This document shows, in pieces, positions 1 through 9,226 of a stretch of 64,000 nucleotides of DNA. The translations under genes and the position numbers were made by a program. The notes beneath the pieces are model-generated. The model was not told the origin of the DNA and made no database searches. It worked only from the letters and a program-made list of their open reading frames with translations. This DNA is from Goekera deserti (GTDB lineage Bacteria > Actinomycetota > Actinomycetes > Mycobacteriales > Geodermatophilaceae). The stretch spans positions 1 to 64,000 of the forward strand of contig NZ_JAAGWK010000019.1 in NCBI RefSeq assembly GCF_010685995.1. Reading direction: 5' to 3'. Numbering within the stretch: position 1 is the first letter of the stretch; each line of letters opens with the position of its first letter.

Positions 1-509
1 CAGACGTCGGCGTGCAGGGCAGCGGCCACGGCGACGGCCGTGGTGTCCGAGCCACCGCGACCGAGCGTGGTGATGTCCTTGGTGTCCTGGCTGACGCCCT
101 GGAACCCGGCCACGATCACGATCGAGCCCTCGTCCAGCGCGCTGCGCAGCCGCCCGGGCGTGACATCGATGATCCGTGCCTTGCCGTGGCTGCCGGTGGT
201 GATCACCCCGGCCTGCGAGCCGGTGAAAGAGCGGGCTTCGTAGCCGTGGGTGGAGATCGCGATCGCCAGCAGCGCCATGGAGATGCGCTCGCCGGCGGTG
301 AGCAGCATGTCGAGCTCGCGCCCGGGCGGGTCGGCGGTGATCTGACTGGCCTGGTCCAGCAGCTCGTCGGTGGTGTCACCCATCGCCGAGACCACCACGA
401 CGACGTCGTCGCCGTTCTTCTTGGCCGTCACGATGCGCTCGGCGACACGCTTCACACGCTCGGCGTCCGCGACGGAGCTACCGCCGTACTTCTGCACGAT
501 CAGGGCCAC
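1..509 (-). CDS. lysC: Aspartate kinase, N-terminal part (cut by window edge)
   Basis: This enzyme phosphorylates L-aspartate, the first step towards lysine, threonine, methionine and diaminopimelate in the cytoplasm. The reverse-strand translation begins [20 protein letters not shown], with the N-terminal KYGGSS signature of aspartokinases, and continues through the amino-acid kinase fold including FTGSQAGV and [12 protein letters not shown]. Only about 169 residues lie in the window; the rest of the kinase domain and the ACT regulatory domains are beyond base 1. The start is GTG at 509. No clear Shine-Dalgarno sequence is visible, but TAGCCT lies eight bases upstream and could be a -10 box for a leaderless or nearly leaderless mRNA. 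The family assignment is secure. Confidence 0.93.
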   Translation of the reverse strand, partial: MALIVQKYGGSSVADAERVKRVAERIVTAKKNGDDVVVVVSAMGDTTDELLDQASQITADPPGRELDMLLTAGERISMALLAIAISTHGYEARSFTGSQAGVITTGSHGKARIIDVTPGRLRSALDEGSIVIVAGFQGVSQDTKDITTLGRGGSDTTAVAVAAALHADV

Positions 510-578
510 GGAGCATGAGGCTACCGGCGAGGCGGCCCCTCGTTTGCGCCGGAGCGCCGCGGCGGGTGTGATCACCGC

Positions 579-2171
579 GTGACCGGCGTGGAGAAGTGGC
601 TGCTGAGCGCCGAGGAGCGCGGCAACGCGGCGACCACGATCCCGGCCTGGACGGCCGGCAACCGGGTCGAACCGCTGGTGCACGGGTCCACCTACTTCGA
701 CCGGCTGGTCACCGAGGTGGACACGCTCGGCGACGGCGACCACCTGTTCTTCACCGACTGGCAGGGCGACCCGGACGAGCGGCTGCGCGACGAGGGCCCG
801 ACCGTGGTCGAGATGCTGCGCGCGGCGATCGAGCGCGGCGTGGTCGTGCGCGGGCTGGTGTGGCGGGCGCACACCAGCCGGCTGTCGTTCAGCAAGGAGT
901 CCAACCGGGCGCTGGACCTGGAGGTGGAGGCGGCCGGCGGGGAGATCGTGCTGGACCAGCGCGTGCGGCGGGGCGGCAGCCACCACCAGAAGTTCGTCGT
1001 GCTGCGGCACCGGGACGACCCGTCGCGCGACGTCGCCTTCGCCGGTGGCATCGACCTCTGCCACTCCCGGCGGGACGACGCCGAGCACCGCGGCGACCCG
1101 CAGCCGCAGTCGATGTCACCGGCGTACGGGGACACCCCGGGCTGGCACGACGTGCAGCTGATGCTGCGCGGACCGGCGGTCGCGGTGCTGGACACCGTGT
1201 TCCGGGAGCGCTGGGAGGACCCGACGAGCGCCGACGTCGACCACCCGATCGCCTGGGTGCGCGACACGCTGCACGGCGCCCGCCTGGACCCCGGTCCGCT
1301 GCCGCCGGCGTACCCGCCGCCGCCGGAGTGCGGACCGCACGTGGTGCAGACGCTGCGCACCTACCCGGCGATCCGCCCGCCGTTCGACTTCGCGCCGAAG
1401 GGCGAGCGGTCGGTGGCCCGGGGCTACACGAAGGCGATCACCGAGGCGCGCAGGCTGGTGTACCTGGAGGACCAGTACATGTGGTCGGCCGACGTGGCGC
1501 GGCTGTTCGCCGACGCGCTGAGCGGGCAGCCGCACCTGGAGCTGGTGGTCGTGGTGCCACGGGTGCCCGACCAGGCCGGTGCGCTCTCGGCGACGCCGCA
1601 GGACCTCGGCCGCTGGAAGGCGCTGACCGTGCTGCAGGCTGCCGGCCGCGGGCGGGTGCACGTGTTCGACGTGGAGAACCACGAGGGGACGCCGGTCTAC
1701 GTGCACGCCAAGGTGTGCGTGGTCGACGACGTGTGGATGAGCGTCGGCAGCGACAACTTCAACCGCCGGTCGTGGACGCACGACAGCGAGCTGTCCAGCG
1801 CCGTGCTGGACGGCACGCTGGACCCGCGCGAGCCCCGTGACCCGGCCGGCACCGGCGACGGGGCGCGCACGCTGCCCCGCGACCTGCGGCTGACCCTCGC
1901 CCGGGAGCACCTGGACCGCGCCGCGGACGGCAGCCAGGACGACGGCCTGCTCGACCCGGCCGAGTTCGTGGCCACCGTCCGGCGGACCGCCCACGCGCTG
2001 CAGGGCTGGTACGACAACGGCCGCGTCGGTCCCCGGCCACCGGGTCGGCTGCGGCCGCACCGGCCCGAGCACATCCCGTTCCGGACCCGTCTGTGGGCGG
2101 CTCCGCTCTACCACCAGCTCCAGGACCCGGACGGCCGCCCGCTCAGCCGCCGCCTGCGCCACACGTGGTGA
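579..2171 (+). CDS. Phospholipase D-family protein
   Basis: This is a 530-residue member of the phospholipase D superfamily, probably hydrolysing or transferring a phosphodiester. Two half-sites are visible. The C-terminal one is canonical: H376-A-K378 followed by D383, then [11 protein letters not shown] with the usual GSxN serine and asparagine. The N-terminal one reads H136-Q-K138 but has Arg where the motif's Asp normally stands, followed by [14 protein letters not shown]; a degenerate first motif of this type also occurs in actinobacterial relatives as I recall them. No signal peptide or membrane segment is seen, so a cytoplasmic location is likely. The start is GTG at 579, chosen because coding potential begins there. 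The gene diverges from aspartate kinase. The true substrate cannot be inferred. Confidence 0.85.
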   Translation: MTGVEKWLLSAEERGNAATTIPAWTAGNRVEPLVHGSTYFDRLVTEVDTLGDGDHLFFTDWQGDPDERLRDEGPTVVEMLRAAIERGVVVRGLVWRAHTSRLSFSKESNRALDLEVEAAGGEIVLDQRVRRGGSHHQKFVVLRHRDDPSRDVAFAGGIDLCHSRRDDAEHRGDPQPQSMSPAYGDTPGWHDVQLMLRGPAVAVLDTVFRERWEDPTSADVDHPIAWVRDTLHGARLDPGPLPPAYPPPPECGPHVVQTLRTYPAIRPPFDFAPKGERSVARGYTKAITEARRLVYLEDQYMWSADVARLFADALSGQPHLELVVVVPRVPDQAGALSATPQDLGRWKALTVLQAAGRGRVHVFDVENHEGTPVYVHAKVCVVDDVWMSVGSDNFNRRSWTHDSELSSAVLDGTLDPREPRDPAGTGDGARTLPRDLRLTLAREHLDRAADGSQDDGLLDPAEFVATVRRTAHALQGWYDNGRVGPRPPGRLRPHRPEHIPFRTRLWAAPLYHQLQDPDGRPLSRRLRHTW

Positions 2172-2182
2172 CCGGGCCCGGG

Positions 2183-2294
2183 GCCTGGTGACCGGGCCTG
2201 GCGGCCTGTGGCCTGGTGACCGGGCCTGGCGACCTGTGGCCTGGTGACCGGGCCTGGTGACCCGCGGCCTGGTGACCGGGCCTGGTGACCCGCG
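2183..2294. repeat. Four tandem 28-bp repeats
   Basis: Four head-to-tail units of 28 bp occupy 2183-2210, 2211-2238, 2239-2266 and 2267-2294. Each begins GCCTGGTGACCGGGCCTGG; units 1 and 2 differ from units 3 and 4 in the last nine bases, and units 3 and 4 are identical. A degenerate half unit lies at 2164-2182, overlapping the stop of the phospholipase gene. The units touch each other, so this is not a CRISPR array. Within each unit CCTGG recurs, giving a finer periodicity. The array may have arisen by slippage after the upstream gene. Confidence 0.9.
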
Positions 2295-2416
2295 GCCGAT
2301 GTCGGGCTGACCAGTGCCGGCACCGCGGAGGTCCACCACCACGACGCAGGTGCGTCACTGCACTCGCAGCTCGACGCCCGCACGACGCGACCGACCGGAC
2401 CAGTACCCCGAGCACG

Positions 2417-2453
2417 CTTGTGCTCTGCTCGCCGTACGCGAGCAGAGCACAAG
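2417..2453. terminator. Perfect 16-bp hairpin, possible bidirectional terminator
   Basis: Bases 2417-2432 and 2438-2453 are exact reverse complements, leaving a five-base loop CGTAC. No T-run follows on either strand, which is usual for actinobacterial terminators. It lies 245 bp after the phospholipase stop and about 120 bp before the likely start of the next gene. The rest of 2295-2576 shows no recognisable gene or motif. It could also be a protein-binding palindrome or a mobile palindromic element. Confidence 0.6.
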
Positions 2454-2576
2454 TCTCCGCGGAAGGCTGCCGCTGGCGATGAGCATCGCGCGGGACCCGG
2501 TCCGCGGAGGGCCGGTGAGTCCACAGATGTCGTCGAGGCCCACCCGCGGGCCCGGTCGGCGGCGCAGCATCAGCGG

Positions 2577-3248
2577 GTGGACGAGGAGTTCGACGGTGCC
2601 GGGAGCCTGCGACGGATACGGCGGACCGGCGATCTGTCGCAACGTCAGCTGGCCAACCGGCTCGGCATCAGCCCGGCGGCCCTGGGCGGCATGGAGGCGG
2701 GCCGGTCCCGTGTCCCGGCGACCCTGCTGGCCCGCGCGGCAGCCCTGGTGGGACTGCGACTCGTCCTGGTCGACGGCGACGGGCACCACGTCCCTCCGAT
2801 GGCGGCGGGCGGGGCGCGGGACCGGGCCGGGCGGCGGTTGCCCGCGCACCTGGACACCCGGAGCGGCGACGTCGACTGGTGGCACGGCGAGGAGCGGTAC
2901 AGCCGGCAGCGCCCGGAGTGGACCTATGACGTGCAGCGTGACCTGCGCGACCGGTGGCGGCTGCTCCAGGGCCTGCCGGACGACCACCACGTGCCAGGGC
3001 CCGGCGACTCCCTCGCCGCGAGGGCGGCCGCGCGGGCGGCCGCGCAGGACGTGGTCCACCGGTGGGCCCGCGTCGACCGCTTCCTGGCCCTGACGACCGG
3101 CGAGGAGCAGCCCTGGTCACTCGACTGCGCGTGCCCTCCCGGGTGTGACGACCTGCTGCTGGCGGACCTGCCCGACCACGACCCCGAGCGCGGGCGGCGT
3201 CGCCCGCTGCACGTCCGGGAGTGCCCGTGCGGCTGCGACGTCGGCTGA
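2577..3248 (+). CDS. XRE-type helix-turn-helix protein with cysteine-rich tail
   Basis: This is a predicted DNA-binding protein of about 223 residues. Residues 10-45 form an XRE/Cro-type helix-turn-helix (LSQRQLANRLGISPAALGGME). The centre is charged and tryptophan-rich (DVDWWHGEERY, PEWTYDVQRDL). The C-terminus carries two cysteine clusters, C184-x-C186-x3-C190 and C216-x-C218-x-C220, which could bind zinc or an Fe-S cluster. The frame is open from a TTG at 2418, but that would put the 2417-2453 hairpin inside the gene; GTG at 2577, just before the helix-turn-helix, is the better start. Tandem repeats flank the gene on both sides. It resembles no named family known to me; a regulator or the antitoxin-like half of a lost pair are guesses. 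Confidence 0.6.
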   Translation: MDEEFDGAGSLRRIRRTGDLSQRQLANRLGISPAALGGMEAGRSRVPATLLARAAALVGLRLVLVDGDGHHVPPMAAGGARDRAGRRLPAHLDTRSGDVDWWHGEERYSRQRPEWTYDVQRDLRDRWRLLQGLPDDHHVPGPGDSLAARAAARAAAQDVVHRWARVDRFLALTTGEEQPWSLDCACPPGCDDLLLADLPDHDPERGRRRPLHVRECPCGCDVG

Positions 3249-3264
3249 ACGCGAGCCGGCGCAC

Positions 3265-3362
3265 GCACGAGGCGGCCCGGGCACGAGCCGGCCCAGGGCA
3301 TGAGCCGGCCCGGGGCACGAGGCAGCCGGAGCACGAGCCAGCCGGAGCACGAGGCGGCAACG
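3265..3362. repeat. Six degenerate 16-17 bp tandem repeats
   Basis: Six units of roughly GCACGAGSCGGCCCGG start at 3265, 3281, 3298, 3315, 3331 and 3347. They fill the gap between the helix-turn-helix gene and the promoter of the leuA leader. The units are unrelated to the 28-bp array on the other side of that gene. No gene is seen within them. Confidence 0.8.
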
Positions 3363-3380
3363 GCGCGGACGCACCGCTGC

Positions 3381-3440
3381 TACGGTGTCCGGGTGCGCGG
3401 CGACCTCCTCCTTACGAGCCGCGGCGAGGTCCTCTCCTAG
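3381..3440 (+). promoter_or_regulatory. leuL: leuA leader peptide (leucine attenuator) with leaderless promoter
   Basis: A 15-codon reading frame runs from GTG at 3393 to TAG at 3438-3440 and encodes (M)RGDLLLTSRGEVLS. Three consecutive Leu codons (CTC CTC CTT, 3405-3413) and a fourth at 3432 make it a leucine-sensing leader peptide, a control known for leuA in actinobacteria. TACGGT (3381-3386) is a good -10 box exactly six bases before the GTG, so the leader is probably translated from a leaderless mRNA. Two alternative stems follow: 3421-3429 pairs with 3449-3457 over nine bases, and 3455-3458 can instead pair with 3464-3467. Ribosome position on the Leu codons would choose between them. 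Confidence 0.75.
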
Positions 3441-3508
3441 GTCGGCCCCCTCGCCGCGGAGTCCGCGCGTCCCACGCGCACAGCCAGCTGACCGCACCAC
3501 GCAGCTGA

Positions 3509-5284
<1,776 letters not shown>

Positions 5285-5292
5285 GACGCGGA

Positions 5293-5328
5293 CCCCCGTC
5301 CGGGGGCTCCCCCGCTCGGTGAGCGGGG
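5293..5328. terminator. Double hairpin terminator between convergent genes
   Basis: Two adjacent stems follow the leuA stop: CCCCC/GGGGG at 5293-5297 and 5302-5306, then CCCCGCTC/GAGCGGGG at 5310-5317 and 5321-5328 with a three-base loop. They lie between the leuA stop and the end of the convergent ABC-F gene (5357) and could serve both. Confidence 0.7.
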
Positions 5329-5356
5329 CGTGCCCCTGGACGGGGTCGTCCGTGCC

Positions 5357-7171
5357 TCAGCCCTCGGCGAGCTCGCTGGCGGCCAGCCAGTCGTCCTCCA
5401 GCTGGGCCTTCTCCGCGTGCACCGCCTTCAGCTCGGCGTCCAGCTGGGCAGCCCGCCCGTAGTCGGCGCCCGCAGCGGCCAGCTGCTCGTGCAGCTTCTT
5501 CTCGTCGCCGTCCAGCTTGAGCATGCGGCGCTCCAGCCGGCTGGCCTCCTTGCGGGCCGCCCGCACGTCGGCCACCGAGTGCACCACCGCCGGTGCGGCG
5601 GGGGCGCTCTGCCCGCCGACCGAGCGGGTGGCGGTGGTCAGCGGTGCCCCGCCCGCGGCCCGCCGGGCCAGGTACTCCTCCACGCCGCCGGGCAGCTCGG
5701 CCAGCGACCCGTCGCCGAGCAGCGCGACGACCTTGTCGCAGACCCGGTCGACGAAGTACCGGTCGTGGCTGACCACCAGGACCGTGCCGGGGAAGCTGTC
5801 GAGCAGGTCCTCCAGCGAGGTCAGGGTGTCGATGTCCAGGTCGTTGGTCGGCTCGTCCAGGATCAGCACGTTGGGCTCGGCCATCAGCAACCGCAGCAGC
5901 TGCAGCCGGCGCCGCTCGCCGCCGGAGAGGTCACCGACCGGCGTCCACTGCCGGGACGCCGCGAACCCGAAGCGCTCGGCCAGCGTGGACGCCGACACCT
6001 CCTGGCTGCCGATCCGGGCGATCCGGGCGACGTCCTGCACGGCCTCCAGCACCCGGGCCTTGGGCGGCAGCTCGGTGACGTGCTGGGACAGGTACGCCGG
6101 GGCCACGGTCTGACCGACCACGACCCGGCCGGCGTCCGGCTGGTTCTCCCCGACCAGCAGCTTGAGCAGCGAGGTCTTGCCGGCCCCGTTGACGCCCACG
6201 ATGCCGATCCGGTCGCCCGGACCGACGTTCCAGTCCAGGTCGCGGAACAGCGTGCGCGGGCCCTCGGGGGTGCGCACCGCGAAGTCGACGTGCTCGAGCT
6301 CGTAGACGGTCTTGCCCAGCCGGCGGGCCGCGAAGTTCGCCAGCGCCATGGTGTCCCGGGCCGGCGGCTCGTCGGCGATCAGCGCCTGGGCGGCGTCGAT
6401 CCGGAACTTGGGCTTGCTGGTGCGGGCCGGCGGGCCACGCCGCAGCCAGGCCAGCTCCTTGCGCACCAGGTTCATCCGGCGCTCCTCGGTGACGTTGGCG
6501 ATCCGCGCGCGCTCGGCCCGGGCCAGCGTGTACGCCGAGTAGCCGCCCTCGTAGGCGAACACCGAGCCCTCGGCGACCTCCCACGTGGTGGTGCAGACCT
6601 CGTCGAGGAACCAGCGGTCGTGGGTGACCACCACCAGGGCGCCCACCCGGTCCTTGACGTAGCCGGCCAGCCAGGCCACGCCCTCGACGTCCAGGTGGTT
6701 GGTGGGCTCGTCGAGCACCAGCAGGTCCAGCGGGCGCACGAGCTGGGCGGCCAGCGCCACCCGGCGCCGCTCCCCACCGGACATCGGCGCCACGGGGGCG
6801 TCCAGGCCCATCCGGTCCAGCTCCAGGCCGGCCAGCACGCTGCGCACCGCGGGGTCGGCGGCCCACTCGTGCTCGTTGGCGAAGAGGCTGGGCGGCAGGA
6901 CGACGTCCCGGATGGTGGCGCCGTCGGGCAGCCGGCCGGCCTGGTCGAGCACGCCCATCGCGAGGTCGCCGCGGCGGGTCACCCGCCCGGAGTCCGGCTC
7001 GTCGGTGCCGGTGAGCACCGACAGCAGCGTGCTCTTGCCGCCGCCGTTGCGGCCGACGACGCCGATGCGCTCGCCCGCCGCGATGCCCAGGGAGACGTCC
7101 TCGAGCAGGACGGTGGTGCCGTGCGCCTTGCCGACCCGCTCGAGGTTGACCAGGTTCAGGGGTGCGCTCAT
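5357..7171 (-). CDS. ABC-F family ATPase, Uup-like
   Basis: This is a soluble 604-residue protein with two ABC ATPase domains and no membrane segments, the hallmark of ABC-F proteins that act on ribosomes (translation or antibiotic-protection factors). Domain 1 has Walker A GRNGGGKST (residues 40-48), signature MSGGE and LVLDEPTNHLD. Domain 2 has GVNGAGKTS (about 327-335), LSGGE and LILDEPTNDLD. After residue 540 a charged helical tail resembles the C-terminal coiled coil of Uup. The start is ATG at 7171; the frame stays open a further 29 codons, but that extension is proline- and alanine-rich and looks non-coding. A family A palindrome lies directly upstream. Its exact role, whether Uup-like housekeeping or resistance, is open. 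Confidence 0.9.
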   Translation of the reverse strand: MSAPLNLVNLERVGKAHGTTVLLEDVSLGIAAGERIGVVGRNGGGKSTLLSVLTGTDEPDSGRVTRRGDLAMGVLDQAGRLPDGATIRDVVLPPSLFANEHEWAADPAVRSVLAGLELDRMGLDAPVAPMSGGERRRVALAAQLVRPLDLLVLDEPTNHLDVEGVAWLAGYVKDRVGALVVVTHDRWFLDEVCTTTWEVAEGSVFAYEGGYSAYTLARAERARIANVTEERRMNLVRKELAWLRRGPPARTSKPKFRIDAAQALIADEPPARDTMALANFAARRLGKTVYELEHVDFAVRTPEGPRTLFRDLDWNVGPGDRIGIVGVNGAGKTSLLKLLVGENQPDAGRVVVGQTVAPAYLSQHVTELPPKARVLEAVQDVARIARIGSQEVSASTLAERFGFAASRQWTPVGDLSGGERRRLQLLRLLMAEPNVLILDEPTNDLDIDTLTSLEDLLDSFPGTVLVVSHDRYFVDRVCDKVVALLGDGSLAELPGGVEEYLARRAAGGAPLTTATRSVGGQSAPAAPAVVHSVADVRAARKEASRLERRMLKLDGDEKKLHEQLAAAGADYGRAAQLDAELKAVHAEKAQLEDDWLAASELAEG

Positions 7172-7212
7172 AGACCCCCAGCATCCCAGCAGGCGGTGCG
7201 GCGCTGGAACGG

Positions 7213-7268
7213 CCCCTGTGCAGGGTCCCGCCACGAGCCTGCGAGTGGTGGCAGGCACAGGGGTCCTT
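7213..7268. repeat. Dispersed palindromic repeat, family A, copy 1
   Basis: The outer arms CCCCTGTGC (7213-7221) and GCACAGGGG (7255-7263) pair perfectly. The inside holds GGGTCCCGCC and the motif GAGCCTGCGAG, and GGTCCTTC follows. Related elements lie at 18188-18244 and 55129-55186. This copy is intergenic, between the ABC-F gene and the transglutaminase gene, both on the minus strand. Confidence 0.8.
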
Positions 7269-7274
7269 CCCCCG

Positions 7275-8279
7275 CTACAGCCGGGTCACCTCGACGACGA
7301 CGGCGTTCCCCTCGCTGCGCGGGCCCGAGAAGATGCCCTTCAGCGGCGGCACGTCGCGGTAGTCCCGCCCGCGGCCCAGCGTCACGTGCCGGGTGCCGAT
7401 CTCCACCATGTTGGTGGGGTCGTAGCCCGACCAGCCGCCGTCCCACCACTCCACCCAGGCGTGGCTCTCGCCCTTGACCGGCTCGCCGATGGCGGCGTCG
7501 GGGCGGGGGTGCAGGTAGCCGGAGACGTAGCGGGCCGGCAGGCCGAGGGCGCGCATCAGGCCGACCGAGACGTGCGAGATGTCCTGGCACACGCCCTTGC
7601 CCTTGGTCCAGGCCTGCATCGCGTTGGTCTTCACGTTGGTCGAGCCGGACAGGTACTCCATGTGCTGGTGCACGAAGGCGCACACCCGCCGGCCCGCCTC
7701 GCCCGGGGCGGCGTCGGCGACGGCCGCGCGCGCGGCCCGCACCACGGGCGGGTCGATCGCGGTCAGCGGCGTGGGCCGCAGCATCTCGCCGAACCGGTCG
7801 ACCAGGTCGGGGTCGCGCAGGTCGTCCCACCCGGCGACGTCGCCGGCGTGCGGTTCGGGTCCGACCTCGACCACCGACGTGGCCGTCACCACCAGCTCGG
7901 TGTGCGGGCCGTGCAGGTCGAAGGCGGTGACCGTGGAACCCCAGTAGTCGCGGTACGCGTGCACGGTGGCGGCCGGCTCGATCTCCACCCGGGAGCGCAG
8001 CGTCGTCTGCCGGGTGGTGTTCTCCGGGGTCATCCGGGCCTCGTTGTAGGACGAGCGCACCGGGCCGCCGTAGTGGAACGCGGTGCGGTGCACGACCTGC
8101 AGCCGCCACCGGTCGGCGCCCACCCGCGCCGGCAGGCCCGGGGACTGGGTCTGCCCGGCCGGGCCCTGCGACTGCCGCTGCGAGGGGGCGGCCGGCCGGG
8201 GGCGCGTCGCGCCCCGGCCCTGCCCCTGCCCCTGCCCCTGGCTCTGACCCCGGCCTTGACTCTGACCCTGGCTGCTCAC
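7275..8279 (-). CDS. Transglutaminase-like protein (cysteine peptidase fold)
   Basis: This is a 334-residue bacterial transglutaminase-like protein with an N-terminal beta domain (from about residue 57, RWRLQVVHRTAFHYGG) and a papain-like core. The catalytic triad is visible: C231 in GKGVCQDISH, H273 in SHAWVEWW and D287 in YDPTN. Relatives cleave or transfer peptide or amide bonds. The first 50 residues are an unusual low-complexity stretch of Gln, Gly and Ser (SQGQSQGRGQSQGQGQG). The start is GTG at 8279, overlapping the stop of the alpha-E gene as GTGA, so the two are translationally coupled. It forms the third gene of the conserved trio with alpha-E and circularly permuted ATP-grasp proteins; the product of that pathway is unknown. 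Confidence 0.9.
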   Translation of the reverse strand: MSSQGQSQGRGQSQGQGQGQGRGATRPRPAAPSQRQSQGPAGQTQSPGLPARVGADRWRLQVVHRTAFHYGGPVRSSYNEARMTPENTTRQTTLRSRVEIEPAATVHAYRDYWGSTVTAFDLHGPHTELVVTATSVVEVGPEPHAGDVAGWDDLRDPDLVDRFGEMLRPTPLTAIDPPVVRAARAAVADAAPGEAGRRVCAFVHQHMEYLSGSTNVKTNAMQAWTKGKGVCQDISHVSVGLMRALGLPARYVSGYLHPRPDAAIGEPVKGESHAWVEWWDGGWSGYDPTNMVEIGTRHVTLGRGRDYRDVPPLKGIFSGPRSEGNAVVVEVTRL

Positions 8280-9226
8280 GCCACTCCCTCCGGCACCCAC
8301 ACCTGCGGGGCCTCCTCGGTGAAGAAGCGCCTGGTCACCGCTTCGCTGGCCAGCGAGCAGGTGCGCTGCAGCTCGTCCAGGCGGGCCGGCAGCTGGGCGA
8401 GCACCTCGTCGGTGCCCATGAACTCCAGCATGGTGCGGGCCCGGCCGACGATGCGGTGCGCCTCGCCGGCCACGCCCACCCGGGTGCCGACCCGCACGTT
8501 GGCCCGCTCCAGCTCGGCCAGGCAGCCCTCGGCCTGCTCCAGGGAGGCGAACACCGAGCGCGGGAAGAGCCGGTCCAGCAGCAGGAACTCCGCGGCCCGG
8601 CTGGAGTTCACCGCCCCCCGGTAGGTGCGCAGGTAGGGCTCGTAGGCGCCGGTCGAGCGCAGCACCAGCGTCCAGGACGGCGCGGCGTCCCCGGCCATCA
8701 CGCGGGTGGACAGCATCCGCGAGGTCATGTCCACCCGCTCCAGCGAGCGGCCCAGGATGAGGAACAGCCAGCTCTCGTCCCGGCTCATCGTGGCGTCGGC
8801 CAGCCCGAACACCATCGCCGAGCGCTCCCGGACGAACCGGAACAGCGAGTGCGGCCCGTAGCGGCGGGCCATGGTGCGCTGCTGCGGCAGGGCGTTGTGC
8901 GTGACGTTCAGCGACTCCCAGATCTCCGCCGACAGCACCTCGCGGGCACCGCGGGCGTTCTCCCGCGCGGCGGACAGCGCGCCCACGATCGAGCTCGGTG
9001 CCACCCGGTCGAAGGCCAGCGTGCTCAGCACCCGCTCGGTGTCCGCCTCCTCCAGCGCGCACGGCGTGCCCATCAGCGCGAGCAGCACGTGGCAGGCCCG
9101 CCGCTCGTCGATCCACGGGTCCTCGACCAGCCGCTGGGTGTGCACGTCGAGGATGCGCGCGGTGTCGTCGGCGCGCTCCACGTAGCGCCCGATCCAGAAC
9201 AGCGACTCCGCGATCCGGCTCAGCAC
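8276..9226 (-). CDS. Alpha-E domain protein
   Basis: This 316-residue, mostly alpha-helical protein begins MLSRIAESLFWIGRYVERAD, the typical start of the alpha-E (DUF403) family with its conserved WIGRYxERA segment. These proteins have no proven activity. They are almost always encoded beside circularly permuted ATP-grasp and transglutaminase genes, as here, and probably act with them in making or modifying a peptide. The start is GTG at 9226, overlapping the end of the ATP-grasp gene by seven bases. Its own stop overlaps the transglutaminase start. Confidence 0.92.
   Translation of the reverse strand: MLSRIAESLFWIGRYVERADDTARILDVHTQRLVEDPWIDERRACHVLLALMGTPCALEEADTERVLSTLAFDRVAPSSIVGALSAARENARGAREVLSAEIWESLNVTHNALPQQRTMARRYGPHSLFRFVRERSAMVFGLADATMSRDESWLFLILGRSLERVDMTSRMLSTRVMAGDAAPSWTLVLRSTGAYEPYLRTYRGAVNSSRAAEFLLLDRLFPRSVFASLEQAEGCLAELERANVRVGTRVGVAGEAHRIVGRARTMLEFMGTDEVLAQLPARLDELQRTCSLASEAVTRRFFTEEAPQVWVPEGVA

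Noticed and set aside
2183-2294. CRISPR array
   Set aside because: The units are contiguous, with no spacers, and there are no cas genes anywhere in the window.
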